Source of the DNA: Liolophura sinensis
Taxonomy: Eukaryota; Mollusca; Polyplacophora; Chitonida; Chitonidae
DNA length: 64,000 nt
Assembly: GCF_032854445.1 (NCBI RefSeq)
Contig: NC_088303.1
Coordinates: 36,585,501 to 36,649,500 of the forward strand
Direction of reading: 5' to 3'
Shown here: piece after piece, positions 1 through 11,430 of the stretch
How the letters are laid out: the number at the start of each line of letters is the position of its first letter
How positions within the stretch are numbered: the stretch's first letter is position 1
Position numbers and translations under genes: made by a program
The notes under the pieces: generated by a model
What the model was told of the DNA's origin: nothing
Seen by the model: only the letters and a program-made list of their open reading frames with translations
Databases searched by the model: none

Positions 1-2227
1 TGCAATGTTTTTTTCCTTGACCACCAGTTTCCAGAAGTTGCACATGAAGAAAACAAGAGTCGCTCTAATAAGCACGAGGCTTTATTCCTGGCTGCATTCT
101 GTCGCTATCTCCTTCTCCAGGGATATGAACCTTCTCAGATCACAGTTCTCACCACTTACTCGGGACAGGTGTTTGAGCTCAGGAAAGCCATGCCTAAAAA
201 GTCATTTGCAGGAGTTCGGGTCACCGCAGTCGACAATTACCAAGGAGAGGAGAATGATATTATATTGTTGTCCCTTGTGAGGAGCAACAAAGAGGGGAAA
301 ATAGGGTTTCTCAGCATAGAGAATAGAGTCTGTGTTGCACTGTCAAGGGCGAGAAGAGGGATTTATGTCATCGGCAATTTTGGTCTTCTGGCTGAGCAGA
401 GTCCCTTGTGGTCGAAGATGATCAATTTTCTAAAATCTAAAAGTCGCTGTGGCGCTGAGCTAGAGCTGTACTGTCAAAATCATCCGGGACTGGAGAAAAT
501 CAGAGCCAAGGTTGATAAGGATTTTTCCTCCGCTCCAGAAGGGGGTTGCATGCGTCCATGTGAATCGAGACTGACGTGTGGACATCAATGTCAGAAACCA
601 TGTCATGTCACCGATACGAATCACCAGAATTATGTGTGTCAAAAACCATGCGCAAAGCTATGCAGTTCCGGTCACCGGTGCAAGAAACTGTGCTATAAAG
701 ACTGTGGAAAGTGCAGCGAGATGACGAAGAAAACCATACCAATCTGCGGTCACGAGCAAAGGGTTCCCTGTCATCAAGACCCAATTACGTTTACATGTAA
801 GGCTAAGTGCGAACACATTCTTCCTTGTGGTCACTTGTGTGCAGAACCATGTGGCGATGCCCATACAAAGATATGCAAAGTGGAAGTTCCAAGAATTTGG
901 CCATGTGGGCATGTCGTGAAAACAGCCTGCTGTAATAACCATAATAACTTTGCATGTCCACAGCCTTGTTCTACTACCCTAGACTGTGGCCATCCCTGTG
1001 CCGGAACGTGCTCCAAATGTCTACAGGGCAGACTCCACGAAGGATGTAAGCAGAAGTGCGGACGAACCTTAGTTTGTGGCCACGAATGTCGACAGAGCTG
1101 TTGCAAATCTTGCTCGCCTTGCATACGCGCGTGTGAAAACAGATGTGTACACAGTCGCTGTGAACGGAAGTGCGGCGAAGAGTGTATCAAATGTCGAGAA
1201 CCATGCCTGTGGTCCTGCAAGCACTACAAATGCACGAAGCTTTGTGGTGAACTTTGTAATCGCCCACCTTGTAACAAACCGTGTAAGAAACGTCTTCCAT
1301 GTGGACACCGGTGCATAGGACTCTGTGGGGAGGATTGTCCCACACTCTGCTTGGTCTGCAATAAGAAAGAAGTCTGTGAAACATTTTTTGGCACAGAAGA
1401 TGATCCTAACGCCCGCTTCATTTTGCTGGAGGACTGTAAGCATGTCTTCGAAGTGAGCGGCTTGGATTATTGGATGCGTTGTGATAACGATGACAACAAA
1501 AAATGCGTACAGTTGAAAGGATGTCCAAAGTGTAAAGTAGCTATCAGACGAAGCTTGAGATATGGAAATGTTATCAAAAAGGCCTTGGCTGACGTTGAGC
1601 TGGCGAAAAGCAAAATCCGTGGAAGTGCAGACGAGATTTTTCTCGAGAAAACTAGGCTAGAGAAGAACTTAAAAAGATCCTTGGCAAGCGAAGACGTCAA
1701 ACCTGAAATCATGAGAAGGCTTGATCATACCAGCTTGTCGCTCCAACAGCTCAATGTTCTGGAAAACCAGATACTTCTGCTGGAAAATGTGAACCAGCTT
1801 TCCGCAAAACTCAAAGTAGAGTATGAGAAAGGTCACATTGGAAAAGACGATATGGAATACATCTCGCATTCTCTTCAGATCGTGTCCAAAGTCATCATGA
1901 GGTGGTTTAACATTGTCAGCGACCAGCAGCTCCGAGAGGCAAAGTTTGAGCTTCAGCGTCTGTCGTACTTATTTAAAGCACGTTTGTATTCGCGAAGACT
2001 GACTGACAAGTCTAGTGTCCAGTGTGAATTGTTATCCATAAAGCTGGAAAGAACTATACTGAAACTGAAGGGGAACCAGCCATTTAACAATGAAACAGAA
2101 GAAGAGATGTTAAAACTTGAGGCCATTTTGAAGAAATTGGCTCCACTGGGCATTTCAGAAAGTGAAAGGGTGATGGTCGTGAAGGCTATGGATCTTGCTC
2201 AAGGACACTGGTTCAAATGTCCGAATG
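1..2227 (+). CDS. ZNFX1: ZNFX1, large 3' coding exon (5' end outside window)
   Basis: The frame is open from base 1, so the exon starts left of the window. The first ~130 residues are the end of an SF1 (UPF1-like) RNA helicase: motif IV TTYSGQ (residues 51-56 counted from base 1), motif V DNYQGEENDII (from 78) and motif VI VALSRARRG (from 112). Residues ~183-445 (bases 547-1335) are a run of NFX1-type zinc fingers, a Cys/His-rich region with repeated CGH..C..PC patterns. A helical, Lys/Glu/Leu-rich stretch follows (bases 1560-2190). The exon ends in HWFKCPN, split by a GTAAGT donor at 2228. Helicase, NFX1 fingers and a C-terminal RZ finger in this order are diagnostic of ZNFX1, an interferon-type and small-RNA-linked RNA sensor in animals (family knowledge). 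No frameshift or stop is seen, so the gene looks functional. Confidence 0.93.
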
Positions 2228-2636
2228 GTAAGTCCATTTTTGAAATATATCTTGCAAATTCGTATAGTCACAAGTTAAATGTTTGGGTTAACATTTAGTA
2301 ACGCCCGAGCCTAGTCTAACAAAAATGAAAGCGAAAAAGGCATTTTTTTCACAGCTATGATTTAAATTCGAAAAGCACAAAATCTTTGACAGTTTATTTG
2401 GGTCTACCAAACAGTCCATCAGCAAGATGCGGGAAACTTTTGGGACGATGCTATTATGATGGGAATCACGATTTGTTGCAATAGATTTGACATATACAGT
2501 ACTTCTTCTAATTTTATTGGACAGATATTGGTGGTGCTGAAAGCCCAAAAAATGCAGTTCTCGTTCAAATGTTTGGAATCCCTTAGTCCCCTAATCTGGA
2601 TTTGTCGTGCACGTCAGTCTAATGCGTTTATTGCAG
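2228..2636 (+). other. ZNFX1 last intron
   Basis: The intron runs from a consensus GTAAGT donor (2228-2233) to a TTTATTGCAG acceptor ending at 2636. It splits a glycine codon (G|GT) inside the RZ finger. Reading through the donor gives an unrelated 23-residue tail and a stop at 2298, so splicing is required for a complete protein. Nothing else was recognised in these 409 bases. Confidence 0.9.
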
Positions 2637-2833
2637 GTCATGTGTATGCTATTGGTGATTGTGGCGGGGCAATGGAAGAGGCCACATGTCCGGAGTGCAA
2701 GTCTAAAATCGGCGGGACGTGCCACAAGCTGTTGAGGGACAACACATTAGCATCAGAGATGGACGGGGCCAAATTTGCTGCTTGGTCAGATCAAGCCAAC
2801 ATGAACAACTACGACATTGATGATTTATTATAG
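2637..2833 (+). CDS. ZNFX1: ZNFX1 terminal coding exon (RZ-type zinc finger)
   Basis: Joined to the previous exon in phase, this completes the C-terminal RZ-type zinc finger. The pattern is HWFKCPNGHVYAIGDCGGAM, then CPECKSKIGG, with the finger Cys/His residues spread over the junction. The remaining residues (HKLLRDN, an acidic stretch and a short DIDDLL end) lead to a TAG at 2831-2833. The RZ finger is the C-terminal signature of ZNFX1 and also occurs in RNF213, where it is tied to ubiquitin ligase activity (family knowledge). The visible part of the protein is 807 residues; family members are commonly around 1,900, so more than half of the gene lies left of the window. Confidence 0.93.
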
Positions 2834-4050
2834 TGATTTCTATCAACCAGCTGTTCCGTTGATCCTTGTCTGATTTATTTAATGGCGAACGGTCGAAAAC
2901 GTTTCTATCCTGGTGTTTAACAGAAATTATAACTGACCACATGATATATAATTAGTTTTGAAATATGTCGTTGGAACTGATCGACATGAATATCAGCTAA
3001 TAGCAAAGTAGAGCTTAAACTTACGTTAGCATTTGGTTCATAAGGCCATTGAGATAACACAGATGTTTTTTTGTGTCCAACATTATAATGATGAGGATAC
3101 TTTCAGTATTTCGTTGTAATATTTTAGATGGCTTTTAGTTTCTAATTTAGTGATTTTTTTGGGGGGCGGGGGGGGGGAGGTAGCACGAACTTTTTTCTGA
3201 TGCCTAGCCTATATACATTTTCATTCTTCCCTATTATGTTCATCTATATCATTGTTCTGTACCGTGTGCCCGAAATGTCATAAAATATGTGCAACTTTTT
3301 GTTTGGCAAAGCGTCTTCATGTGAGGCTATATATCGTATATTGTGACTGCAATATATGTTTGGGTTTTCTATTGACGCTGTATGTTCTTGGTGCCTTGAC
3401 TTCTCGTTCCAAAGCTATATGAGGGCGTCTTGATATGGTTTTGTCCTTGCTTTGATAAATCCAGTTGTTCTAAATATTTGTTTTGGGAAACTGTATTTTT
3501 ATAGTTTGTATGATAATATTGGGAAGTTTTTACGGTTTAGATCAATTATTTGTGAAGTTTTTTTGTGGCAAGTATATGTTATATCTCTGGTGCAAAGAAT
3601 ATCCATTTGTATAAACGTATAAAAGATTTCTTAGCTTATGTTAAAGTGGTAAATAGTTTTCGCTTTCATATCAGAGCTAGGCCACGATGGCTTAACCTTT
3701 CACATCAGTTTTGTGTATCTGGACATTTTTTCATGGATCACTTCAGTTCGATGTTCCTGTGTTTTGGTGTTATTGTCCGTTGCTTCGTTTTTTAACTTGT
3801 TTGCTGATATGACTCGAACTGTCGGGTAACACATATTGTACGTATCACATTATCATAAGTGAAACATTGAAATACTGAAATTTTTATGTACTGTCAGTTT
3901 ATGTACTCTCAGTATATATACTGTTAGTTTATGTTCTGTCAGTTTATGCACTGTTAGTTTATGTACTGTCGGTTTATGTACTGTTAGTTATCATTTTATG
4001 TACTGTTTCCAATTAAATTAACAAATGTAAAAGCAAAAATACCTAATAAA
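2834..4050 (+). promoter_or_regulatory. Probable ZNFX1 3' UTR with polyadenylation signals
   Basis: AT-rich, non-coding sequence follows the ZNFX1 stop. It contains an oligo-G run (3163-3180). The best poly(A) signals are ATTAAA at 4012-4017 and AATAAA at 4045-4050; earlier sequence has only weak variants. The 3' end is inferred and could lie earlier. The short reading frame at 3565-3795 has no recognisable features. Confidence 0.45.
3885..3995. repeat. Degenerate ~15-16-bp tandem repeat (TATGTACTGTCAGTT)
   Basis: About seven imperfect copies of TATGTACTGTCAGTT alternate between TGTCAGTT and TGTTAGTT endings. They lie in the presumed ZNFX1 3' UTR, just ahead of the poly(A) signals. Confidence 0.75.
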
Positions 4051-4121
4051 AAATACAGTAATCACCGTTTAATGTTTCTCACCAAATCCCTAGTAAGGTA
4101 TATTGTTGGTGTAGCTGGGAA

Positions 4122-4340
4122 ATATATCTGTTGTGGGTTAATCTCTGACTCTGATATATATCTGTTGTGGGTTAATCTCTGACTCTGATATATATCTGTT
4201 GTGGGTTAATCTCTGACTCTGATATATATCTGTTGTGGGTTAATCTCTGACTCTGATATATATCTGTTGTGGGTTAATCTCTGACTCTGATATATATCTG
4301 TTGTGGGTTAATCTCTGACTCTGACTCTGACTCTCTGATC
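4122..4340. repeat. 34-bp minisatellite, six copies
   Basis: Six essentially identical 34-bp units start at 4122, 4156, 4190, 4224, 4258 and 4292. Each begins ATATATCTGTTGTGGG and ends CTCTGACTCTGAT. The array finishes in extra CTGACT hexamers. High identity between units implies recent expansion. From 4340 to 5010 I see only AT-rich sequence with no recognised feature. Confidence 0.95.
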
Positions 4341-5014
4341 GTTTAATTTACTTCCCAGTATAGAAAGTCCCAGTATAATAATAGGACGTATATGTTTCGA
4401 TGAAATTAACAGTTGAGCTTGCAGGGGACTCATTTGTTTCACATTTTGAATCCATGTATAAATTGTAGCATTATGTTCTTCATAACATAAATAATTCCTG
4501 ACCTGTTTTAGATACGGATTATGGATTAAAGGAATGCAACCTAGATTTTATTATACTTCACATGTTGGTACAGCGTTCCCTTAATGTGTAGTAACACAAG
4601 AAGTCTACAGTATGACATGATCGGATAGACAAATATATAGGAGACATATTTAAGCATGAACTGAGTTTGACTTCATTTATTATACTCTTATACTTATATT
4701 TGGCAGGAGTTTCAAGTTATTTATTTTCAACCACAGCCTTGGAACTTTTCAAGATTAAATTGCCTCAACTCTGTGGTGTTTAGGGCGTTTTGGATCACTG
4801 ATTGGTCGACAGCTTTTGTTGGGCCTTTACGTAGTCTTGCTTGAAGTTGGGGAAGATCATTGCTACCACTAAAAAAATGGCATACAGATTGATCATGGCC
4901 CATAGGTGCTATTATTTATTTATCTATTTTACTGGGGAAACTTATGACAGTCCGCAGGTTCAGGGTGCTATTAAGATGTAAGCTTGCATGCACCTTTAAT
5001 ACACCCTTGAATCT

Positions 5015-5067
5015 CTTTATTTATTTGATTGGTGTTTCGCGCCGTACCCAAGAATATTTCACTTATA
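5015..5067 (-). mobile_element. SINE-A copy, tail half (split by the Tc1 element)
   Basis: TTTATTTGATTGGTGTTTCG and the following CGCC..AAGAATATTTCACTTATA match the reverse complement of the SINE-A 3' end seen in full at 54630-54903. The match stops where the Tc1 inverted repeat starts. The rest of the same SINE, in the same orientation, resumes at 6941. Confidence 0.8.
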
Positions 5068-5341
5068 AACTGACGGCAAAAGAAGGTTTACTACTCCGTC
5101 AGTTAAATCTGACCAGCCTTTTCAGCAAATCAATACCTAATTATTGTAGGAAAACACTGTACAAAGCATATTCCAATGTGCGACAAGCGTCATATCCCCC
5201 ACACGGATTTGTATTGAGACAACGAAGAAAGTTGAAAAGTCACGTGACCCATGGATGCCCGCAACTGCGCATGTAATAAGTGTATAAAAAAGGTTACACA
5301 GTGTGCTGGACTAAAAACACACTGACTAAACCACCAAAGTA

Positions 5342-6640
5342 ATGCCTCGATTGACTCCAAAACAACGCGAGAGGGCCCAGGGTATTGTATCCATGGGAGC
5401 CACCCATGGCCACATTGCAAGGACCTTCGGCTGCTCTCGTGTAACTGCGTCAAACTTGATGTAACGTTACAGACAGACAGGGCAGACATTGGACATGCCA
5501 AGAGCAGGCAGGCCTAGGGTGACTACGCCCAGAGAAGACGGGTACCTGTGCACCTTACACCTGAGGAACTGCTTCCTGACAGTGACGTCATCGTCAAGCA
5601 ATGCCTTAGGTCACCAATCGGCAGACCGTGTTCAGGAGACTCATGGCTCACGGAATTAAATGGCCTATCGACCATTCAGGGGGCAGTTGATGCGATGGGC
5701 TCGAATTTTACACCGTTCGCAGCGACGTGATTGGGAACGTGTTGTTTTCATGGAAGAAAGCCGCTTCTGCCTATTCCCGAGCCGATGGCAGACAGCGAGT
5801 TTACCGTCGAAGAGTGAGTGAGTGCTTGGGGTTTAACGTCGTACTCAACAATTTTTCAGTCATATGACGACGAAGGAATCATTAGAGTGCATGCACGTGT
5901 AATGTGCCTCCTTGTTGCAGGACGGATTTCCACCGCTCTTTTATTTAGTGCTGCATCACTGAGACGACTTACCGAAGGCAAGTAAGCCGCCCCGCCCGAG
6001 CCATTATACTGATACGGGTCAACCAGTCGTTGCACTATCCCCTTCATGCTGAACGCCAAGCGAGGAAGTTACAACTTCCTCTTTTAAAGTCTTAGGTGTG
6101 ACTCGACCAAGGATTGATCCTGGATCTACCGGTCCCGAAGCGGACGCTCTACCAACTGTGCTATCCGGGCCGGTCTACCGTCGAAGAGGCGAACGAACGG
6201 CTGCATCATGCGTGCAGGAGGTGGTACCGTTTGGTGGAGGCAGGGTGATGGTGTGGGGTGGGATTTCTGGAGAGGAACGGACACCACTGGTCATCATCTA
6301 CAGGAATCTAACAGCTCAACGTTACGTGGATGAAATTCTACGTCCTGTTGTCCTGCCATTCCTTCAACAGCAGCCATGTGGTGTCCTGTACCAGCATGAC
6401 AACGCCAGCCCATACAGCTCGAGTTGTGCAGAACTTCCTAAACGCCAACGACGTCAGCGTCTTGCCGTGGCCTGCGCGTTCCCTAGATATGTCCCCCATG
6501 GAACACCTTTGGGATACCATGGGTCGTTGAGTAAGACAACGGCCACACCTTACAGCCAACCGACAAGAACTGGCCTTCGTTCTCCAAGATGAATGACGAC
6601 GAATCCCACGTCATCTCATCAGACGACTAACTTTTTCTGA
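5342..6640 (+). pseudogene. Tc1-type transposase, broken
   Basis: Cut-and-paste transposase of the Tc1 group; it would bind the inverted repeats and cut DNA with a DD34E catalytic triad. The reading starts at ATG 5342 (MPRLTPKQRERAQG), enters a helix-turn-helix region, and hits an in-frame TAA at 5461 just before RYRQTG. Later blocks are DESRFC-like (here MEESRFC, so the first catalytic Asp is Glu), VMVWGGISGEE, LTAQRYVDEILRP, QHDNA and, after a frameshift near 6410, FLNANDVSVLPWPARS and MSPMEHLWD. The spacing from the second Asp to Glu is 34 residues. A TGA follows at 6528 and relic C-terminal sequence runs to about 6640. A SINE at 5815-6175 splits the catalytic domain. A TATA-like TATAAAAAA sits 60 bases before the ATG. 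Certainly non-functional. Confidence 0.92.
5815..6175 (-). mobile_element. SINE-B, full length, inserted in the transposase
   Basis: This tRNA-derived SINE is read on the minus strand. The head at the right end has a box A-like TAGCACAGTTGGTAGAGCG and a box B-like GATCCAGGATCAATCC. The tail at the left end reads GTTGAGTACGACGTTAAACC then CCAAGCACTCACTCAC. It is flanked by a perfect 13-bp target duplication, TACCGTCGAAGAG, at 5802-5814 and 6176-6188. It inserted after the transposon had arrived. Confidence 0.93.
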
Positions 6641-6940
6641 GTCGGAGAGTTTTTGCATGTATTGAAGCAAGTGGTGACCACACGCGATATTGATTGGTTT
6701 TGGTATTGACTGATTTTAAAAATAATCAACTTTTTGTATACTTTACCCACTGTTAACCAAGATGGAATGGCTATTTTTCTACCCCGCTCTATTTGTCCAC
6801 TTGTAAAATGATTTGAGGGCTGCTTTGTCCGTTCTTACTAAAGACTTTCAATATCTAAAGTCATTGGTCTTTTCAATAAATCAATATATTGATTTGAACT
6901 CTTTGTAAGGTTTCTTTTGGCCGTCAGTTAATTACAGGGG

Positions 6941-7015
6941 CCATCCGCAGGTTGCTGACAGACCTTCCCACCTACGGCCGGAGAGGAAACCAGCATGGGC
7001 TGGACTTGAATTTAC
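6941..7015 (-). mobile_element. SINE-A copy, middle part (right of the Tc1 element)
   Basis: CCATCCGCAGGTTGCTGACA, then GACCTTCCCACC..GGCCGGAGAGG..CCAGCATG and TGGACTTGAA, follow the SINE-A consensus in the same orientation as 5015-5067. About 50 bases between the two halves and the tRNA head are missing, so loss accompanied or followed the insertion. Confidence 0.8.
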
Positions 7016-10000
7016 ACGTTTGGACAACTGTTTCCTGCGTGCGAGTGAAAATCTGTTTGTCACATGTGGAAAAGTTTAAAAAATTGGAGGTTAACTTCCA
7101 GTGTTCTTGTTTCTTGACACCATGTCATTGGCTATCTCAGATTGCACTGGTTGATTTTGACCTGTGTGAACATATATATGAACAATTTCTGAGTAATCGA
7201 TATTCGTCAATTACCATGTGACTTTGAATATGAGTACAGACACAGCTAGGCAAATAGAGGACAAAGGAGCCTACTTAAGGATTATTATTAGCTCTGTGGA
7301 ACTTTGCCTCAGTGAGAAAGAAGCTAAGCAGCATAAGTTGAATAAAAATTTATTTATTTAATTAAACCATGTGACTGTGCATTTGAAGTGAGAAGCAAGG
7401 CTTCGCCCAGCAGTTGGTCATTATTCTGAAGTTCACCTGCATCGGCAGGGGAAGAAGGAACAGAGGACAGCGGAGTTAATCTAAATCTTAAAGCTAAATT
7501 TGAAGCAGCAGAATGACTTAAACAGAGATTTAGCTGTTTCAGATGTGAAAATCAGGATAATAAATGAGTTTCAGAAATTAGAAGTTGGTTCAGAAACAAA
7601 GTTAAATATTAGAGGTTACCATGTGTCAAATGCTACCCAGCTACAATCTCTTGCGGGGTAAGAGGTGCTAAACAGCCTGTTAACAAACGTTACCGTCCAG
7701 CGTTTTCTCTCTCGCAATTTTCTTCGCGTAGAGAAAATGGTGACTGCCAACACCCGCGGCCAACACACTCGGGGTCTTACAGCACATGCCCGGCGATTAC
7801 CGCACATGCCTGGCGATACCTCGATACACTATATATTTTATTGCAAGTCTAACACTAAATGTTTGTCTGGTATCCGAATGTCTGTTTCGACGCATAAATT
7901 CGCAATAAAATATTTCATCTTCTTCACATTGGACTGTAAATATTGTGACCAGTTAAACGTCGTGGAGCATTCAGCGAAGATGGAACAGATCTGCCCGACT
8001 ACTGTGAGTCTGGTGTGTTATCTGTACAGTACCCTATTGGAGCGAAGAATTTCTACTCATCCCCCTCAGGTCAACTGCGGTAAAGCCTTGATTACGGAGG
8101 CGATTAGGCGCTGAATGATGCGTTTGGAGGCTCGAATCCAGACCTGGGCGGTTTGGATGTGGCTGAATAAGTGAGGAGATATATCAGACACCTGGTACTG
8201 GACGGTGGTTAATTCCCAGCAAATCCGGTTTCCTGTATCCAAAAACCGTTTATCAGCTGTTTTAATAATGGAACTATAGTGTGAAATAATATTTAAAAAC
8301 TCTGGCATAGGTAATAAGGAATTACGACTACATTAATTGGCACCCTTCTCTGGCGCTATGCCAAACCCTTTGTATGTGGGGGGCACCGGTCCATTGGTTA
8401 ATCGGGATATCTACTCATTTCCAGCCGTTTAGTTGAAGCCTCAAACACGGCAAGCAGAATGCACATATCGTCCCATCTACAAGGTAAAACAATCCCCAAC
8501 TGGCACCACATACAACAACTAGTCGGAAAGCTATAATATGTATGTATGTACTTCATAATGTGAACTTTGTGACTGCATGGGGGCTGCATATGTGTAGATT
8601 ATATACGGCGAACCACGGTCAAAGCCTCATTCTGTCGAAAAGTAGCAAGACGTGGTCTAATAACATTATAGGTCGAGCAAACTCACGCCAGGGTGTACCG
8701 TTGCTTCGCTCTTGGGGTTGTCATAGACGCTGGTTAACGGGAAAATGGAGATTTTCAGTACCGGTGATATTTGTTGTGAACATTGTCTCGGCAGATTCAA
8801 ACTGTTCCCATGAACTGAAGAAGGAAACACAAATGTATACATTGAACATAACTTGGTGAACGTATGCTCTTTACATCTTACACACAATTTCGCGATGCTT
8901 TCAGTTTATCTAATTTGCATATCATTTTCTGCTTATTTACAACCCGAACAACACTATAGTACTAGTTTGAAGAAACTGGTGCCATCCAAATGTCGAAAAT
9001 AAAGTCAATTAAAATGCAAATCCTTTGTTACATTATTTCAGTAACCGCGTCAACGTTTTATTACACGTTATTGATCATACGTATTGATATTGCCTCGCGG
9101 TATTGGCCCGAAGCACATGGTCTACAGGGTCAATACAGCGACCCAATGGTCAATACTCAGGCAATAATAAAACACTTTATATTGATAAATATATTTATTA
9201 GGTGATACAGATATATATTCAAAGGTTCGCAGTTTGAAAAAGATAATGCAAATAAGAAATTGGCCCTGTTTAATTATTTGTACTTCAAAAAGCAATTAGG
9301 CATTTTAAAGTCATGCATCGCGATACATCGCCAAAGTACCATCATGAAACATCGGCCAATATATTGGAGGGCGCATGGACTCTATTCGGCTATGACATGC
9401 ATAGTCGATTAATAATTTGCTAGGCTTAGATATACATTAACATTTACACAGAACAAAACAGCGAGCTCACGTGATATCACCTATCACGTGATATCACCAG
9501 TCACGATACCGTAAAATAATTAAGAACTCGTACATTTAAGGTTGTTATATCTAAACATTAGCTAACGTATAAAACACGTATTAAAAGTATATCATGCAAC
9601 TGTAAGCGTGCACGATATGAAGGTTCGATAAATTAAGTGATTATAACTAAAATATCTTATATAGGAGTGTGTGTCCCCATCAGTTCTTGACATAGAGGCC
9701 CTGTTCATCGGGTGCCATCATTGCAATGCGCTGTAAGTCCCATGGATCAAGGATACCATGTGTAATGGAACTTATTTTATTTACCATAAATTGGCATAAC
9801 GAAATGCATTTTAGAAACAAAAAAGATTTATAAATATTACTATAAATTGAATGCTGAAACTCATATTTCTTCCAGTATGATATCATCCTATACCCTAAAA
9901 CAAACCTAAAAAACATCATCTTTCCAAGCGGAATTAGTATAGGCCTACACTCACAATCAGGCTAAACCACTAACTAAATTAATCATAGACGAAATTTTCG

Positions 10001-10960
10001 GTCAAATACTGTGTATAAAAGCTCCGATAATTTAAAACTAAGTAGGTAAGCCTGGGGCTACCCCTGGCAGCTTTGCCAGACATATTTCCATGATAGTTAA
10101 TATGAACTAGTTCCACAGAAGACTTAACCAATCTGTTACGCCTAAGAACACAATTCTATGCGTATCATTAACGCATATGTACGTGCATGGTATTATGTGT
10201 GTACAAACGTTTCACCTGTGGAGATGTCATAGATATGTCACCACGCTCCAAGTAAATCTAACGGACGACACTGGATTAGGCCCTGTATGGAGTGGTCAAA
10301 GTGCCAGTTCTTGTTCGTGGCTAGAGTTCGACCCTAGGTTGGGAGTATTTTTTTAATCAGACCTATTTTCTTGACGGTAAATACATACATATCAAAGGAC
10401 AAGCCACGATGCCTGTCGATGATGGACAAAAAGAAAAGGTGTGATGTTTGGTGTCTGTTAACTCCCACAGGATTGATTTTTTCTCATCAAGTACTTTAAA
10501 AGATCAGTGTGAAATGAATGAAAATACTAATCCCGAAGTAAACGAACTATAAGAAGTCTCAAAGCCAAAGAAAACGCTAAAACGATGTACATGTGTATGT
10601 GTCAGAAAGCAAATAGTTGGATTTTTAAAAAAAAAATTCCCATGCAGTAGAGTAAAATGTTTTTGAAACTTGATTTCTGTGCATGGTCACCTTTTCTGAC
10701 CATTTCGTGACCAGTGACATCACATCTGATTTTGCCACCTGAAGAAAAGGGACTCAGAAACGAAAATTTATGCCAAGAAAAAAAAGGAAAAACCTTCTTT
10801 TCTGAGACACGTTCCATTTCTTAATGGCCCCTTTATGTACGCATATTTTCCGTTAATGGTCAGGAATTTTCGGTAGTTTTGACAAACAATACAAACGTGT
10901 GCATGATATAATGGTGTTCATTAGTCTGTCTCCCCTCTCTCTCTTTTCGCTTTCCTCCAG
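7016..10960. other. Gene-free AT-rich stretch
   Basis: No exon or long open frame of recognisable family was seen on either strand. Minor items: a weak tRNA-like segment at 8115-8150 (GGCTCGAATCC) and another at 10290-10345 (GAGTTCGACCC), which could be old SINE heads; and a doubled CACGTGATATCACC motif at 9471-9498. Confidence 0.5.
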
Positions 10961-11430
10961 CTGAACGATTTGACCCTTACGTGCGAGAAAAACGGGCTGG
11001 GCGTGTTCGCATTTCCTTGCCATCAGTTCGGACCTAAAGGGTCTTTCGGTAGCTCAGAGATACCACTGGTCCTGGAACATGTGCATGTGCGCTAAGTGTG
11101 ACGTGAACCGGTCCACGACAAAGCGAGCGTCTTAAACTGAAGCATTCATTTCCAGAAGAGGAAGATCTGACTCTGGCGAAGAGTTCTTCCACCGAAAACT
11201 GGAGTCCTGTGTTGAGGTCTGACATCGGCTGGAACTTGGAGAAGTTCCTCATTAACCACGATGGTCAGCCGGTCAAACGGTACATCCAGGGGTGTCCAGT
11301 AGAGCACATGGCTAGAGACGTGGAACATCTACCACAGAAGATTACCCGTTTGGCAAAACGGCAAAACGGCATTACAAATCTTCTCACAGATACATTTAAA
11401 AAAAACATAATTTGTACCAGTAAATTATAG
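10961..11430 (+). pseudogene. Glutathione peroxidase-like gene relic
   Basis: After a TTTCCTCCAG acceptor-like site, frame 1 reads LNDLTLTCEKNGLGVFAF, then FPCHQFG and SSEIPLVLEHV, to a TAA at 11093. This fits the glutathione peroxidase block LN.L....G..V..FPC.QFG......EI...L..V residue for residue. A frame shift then gives AKCDVN (compare KCDVNG). A second shift gives WSPVLRSDIGWNLEKFLI, NHDGQPVKRY and a C-terminal tail to a stop at 11430, matching the family's DI.WNFEKFL..DG.PV.RY end. About ten residues (the RPG..F..NF region) are missing. The exon with the catalytic Sec/Cys was not found upstream. Two frameshifts and the gap say pseudogene; the family would reduce peroxides with glutathione. 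The peptide from 11209 keeps an open frame. Confidence 0.78.

Larger units (their letters stand above)
5068..6929 (+). mobile_element. Tc1/mariner-type DNA transposon, inactive, with nested SINE
   Basis: The ends are imperfect inverted repeats: AACTGACGGCAAAAGAAGG at 5068-5086, and at the right the reverse complement of AACTGACGGCCAAAAGAAA (6911-6929). A TA dinucleotide precedes the left end, as Tc1 elements require; the right flank is less clear. Removing the 361-bp inner SINE and one 13-bp duplication leaves about 1.49 kb, normal for Tc1. Inside is a broken DD34E transposase. A second CCGTCAGTT at 5096-5104 makes a short hairpin with the left end. Confidence 0.85.

Noticed and set aside
831-1443. 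Antisense frames of 124-129 codons opposite ZNFX1
   Set aside because: They are shadows of the Cys-rich coding strand; no independent evidence supports them.
6098-6592. 164-codon frame
   Set aside because: It fuses the SINE-B head to the transposase relic and leaves the transposase frame after QHDNA; not a gene.
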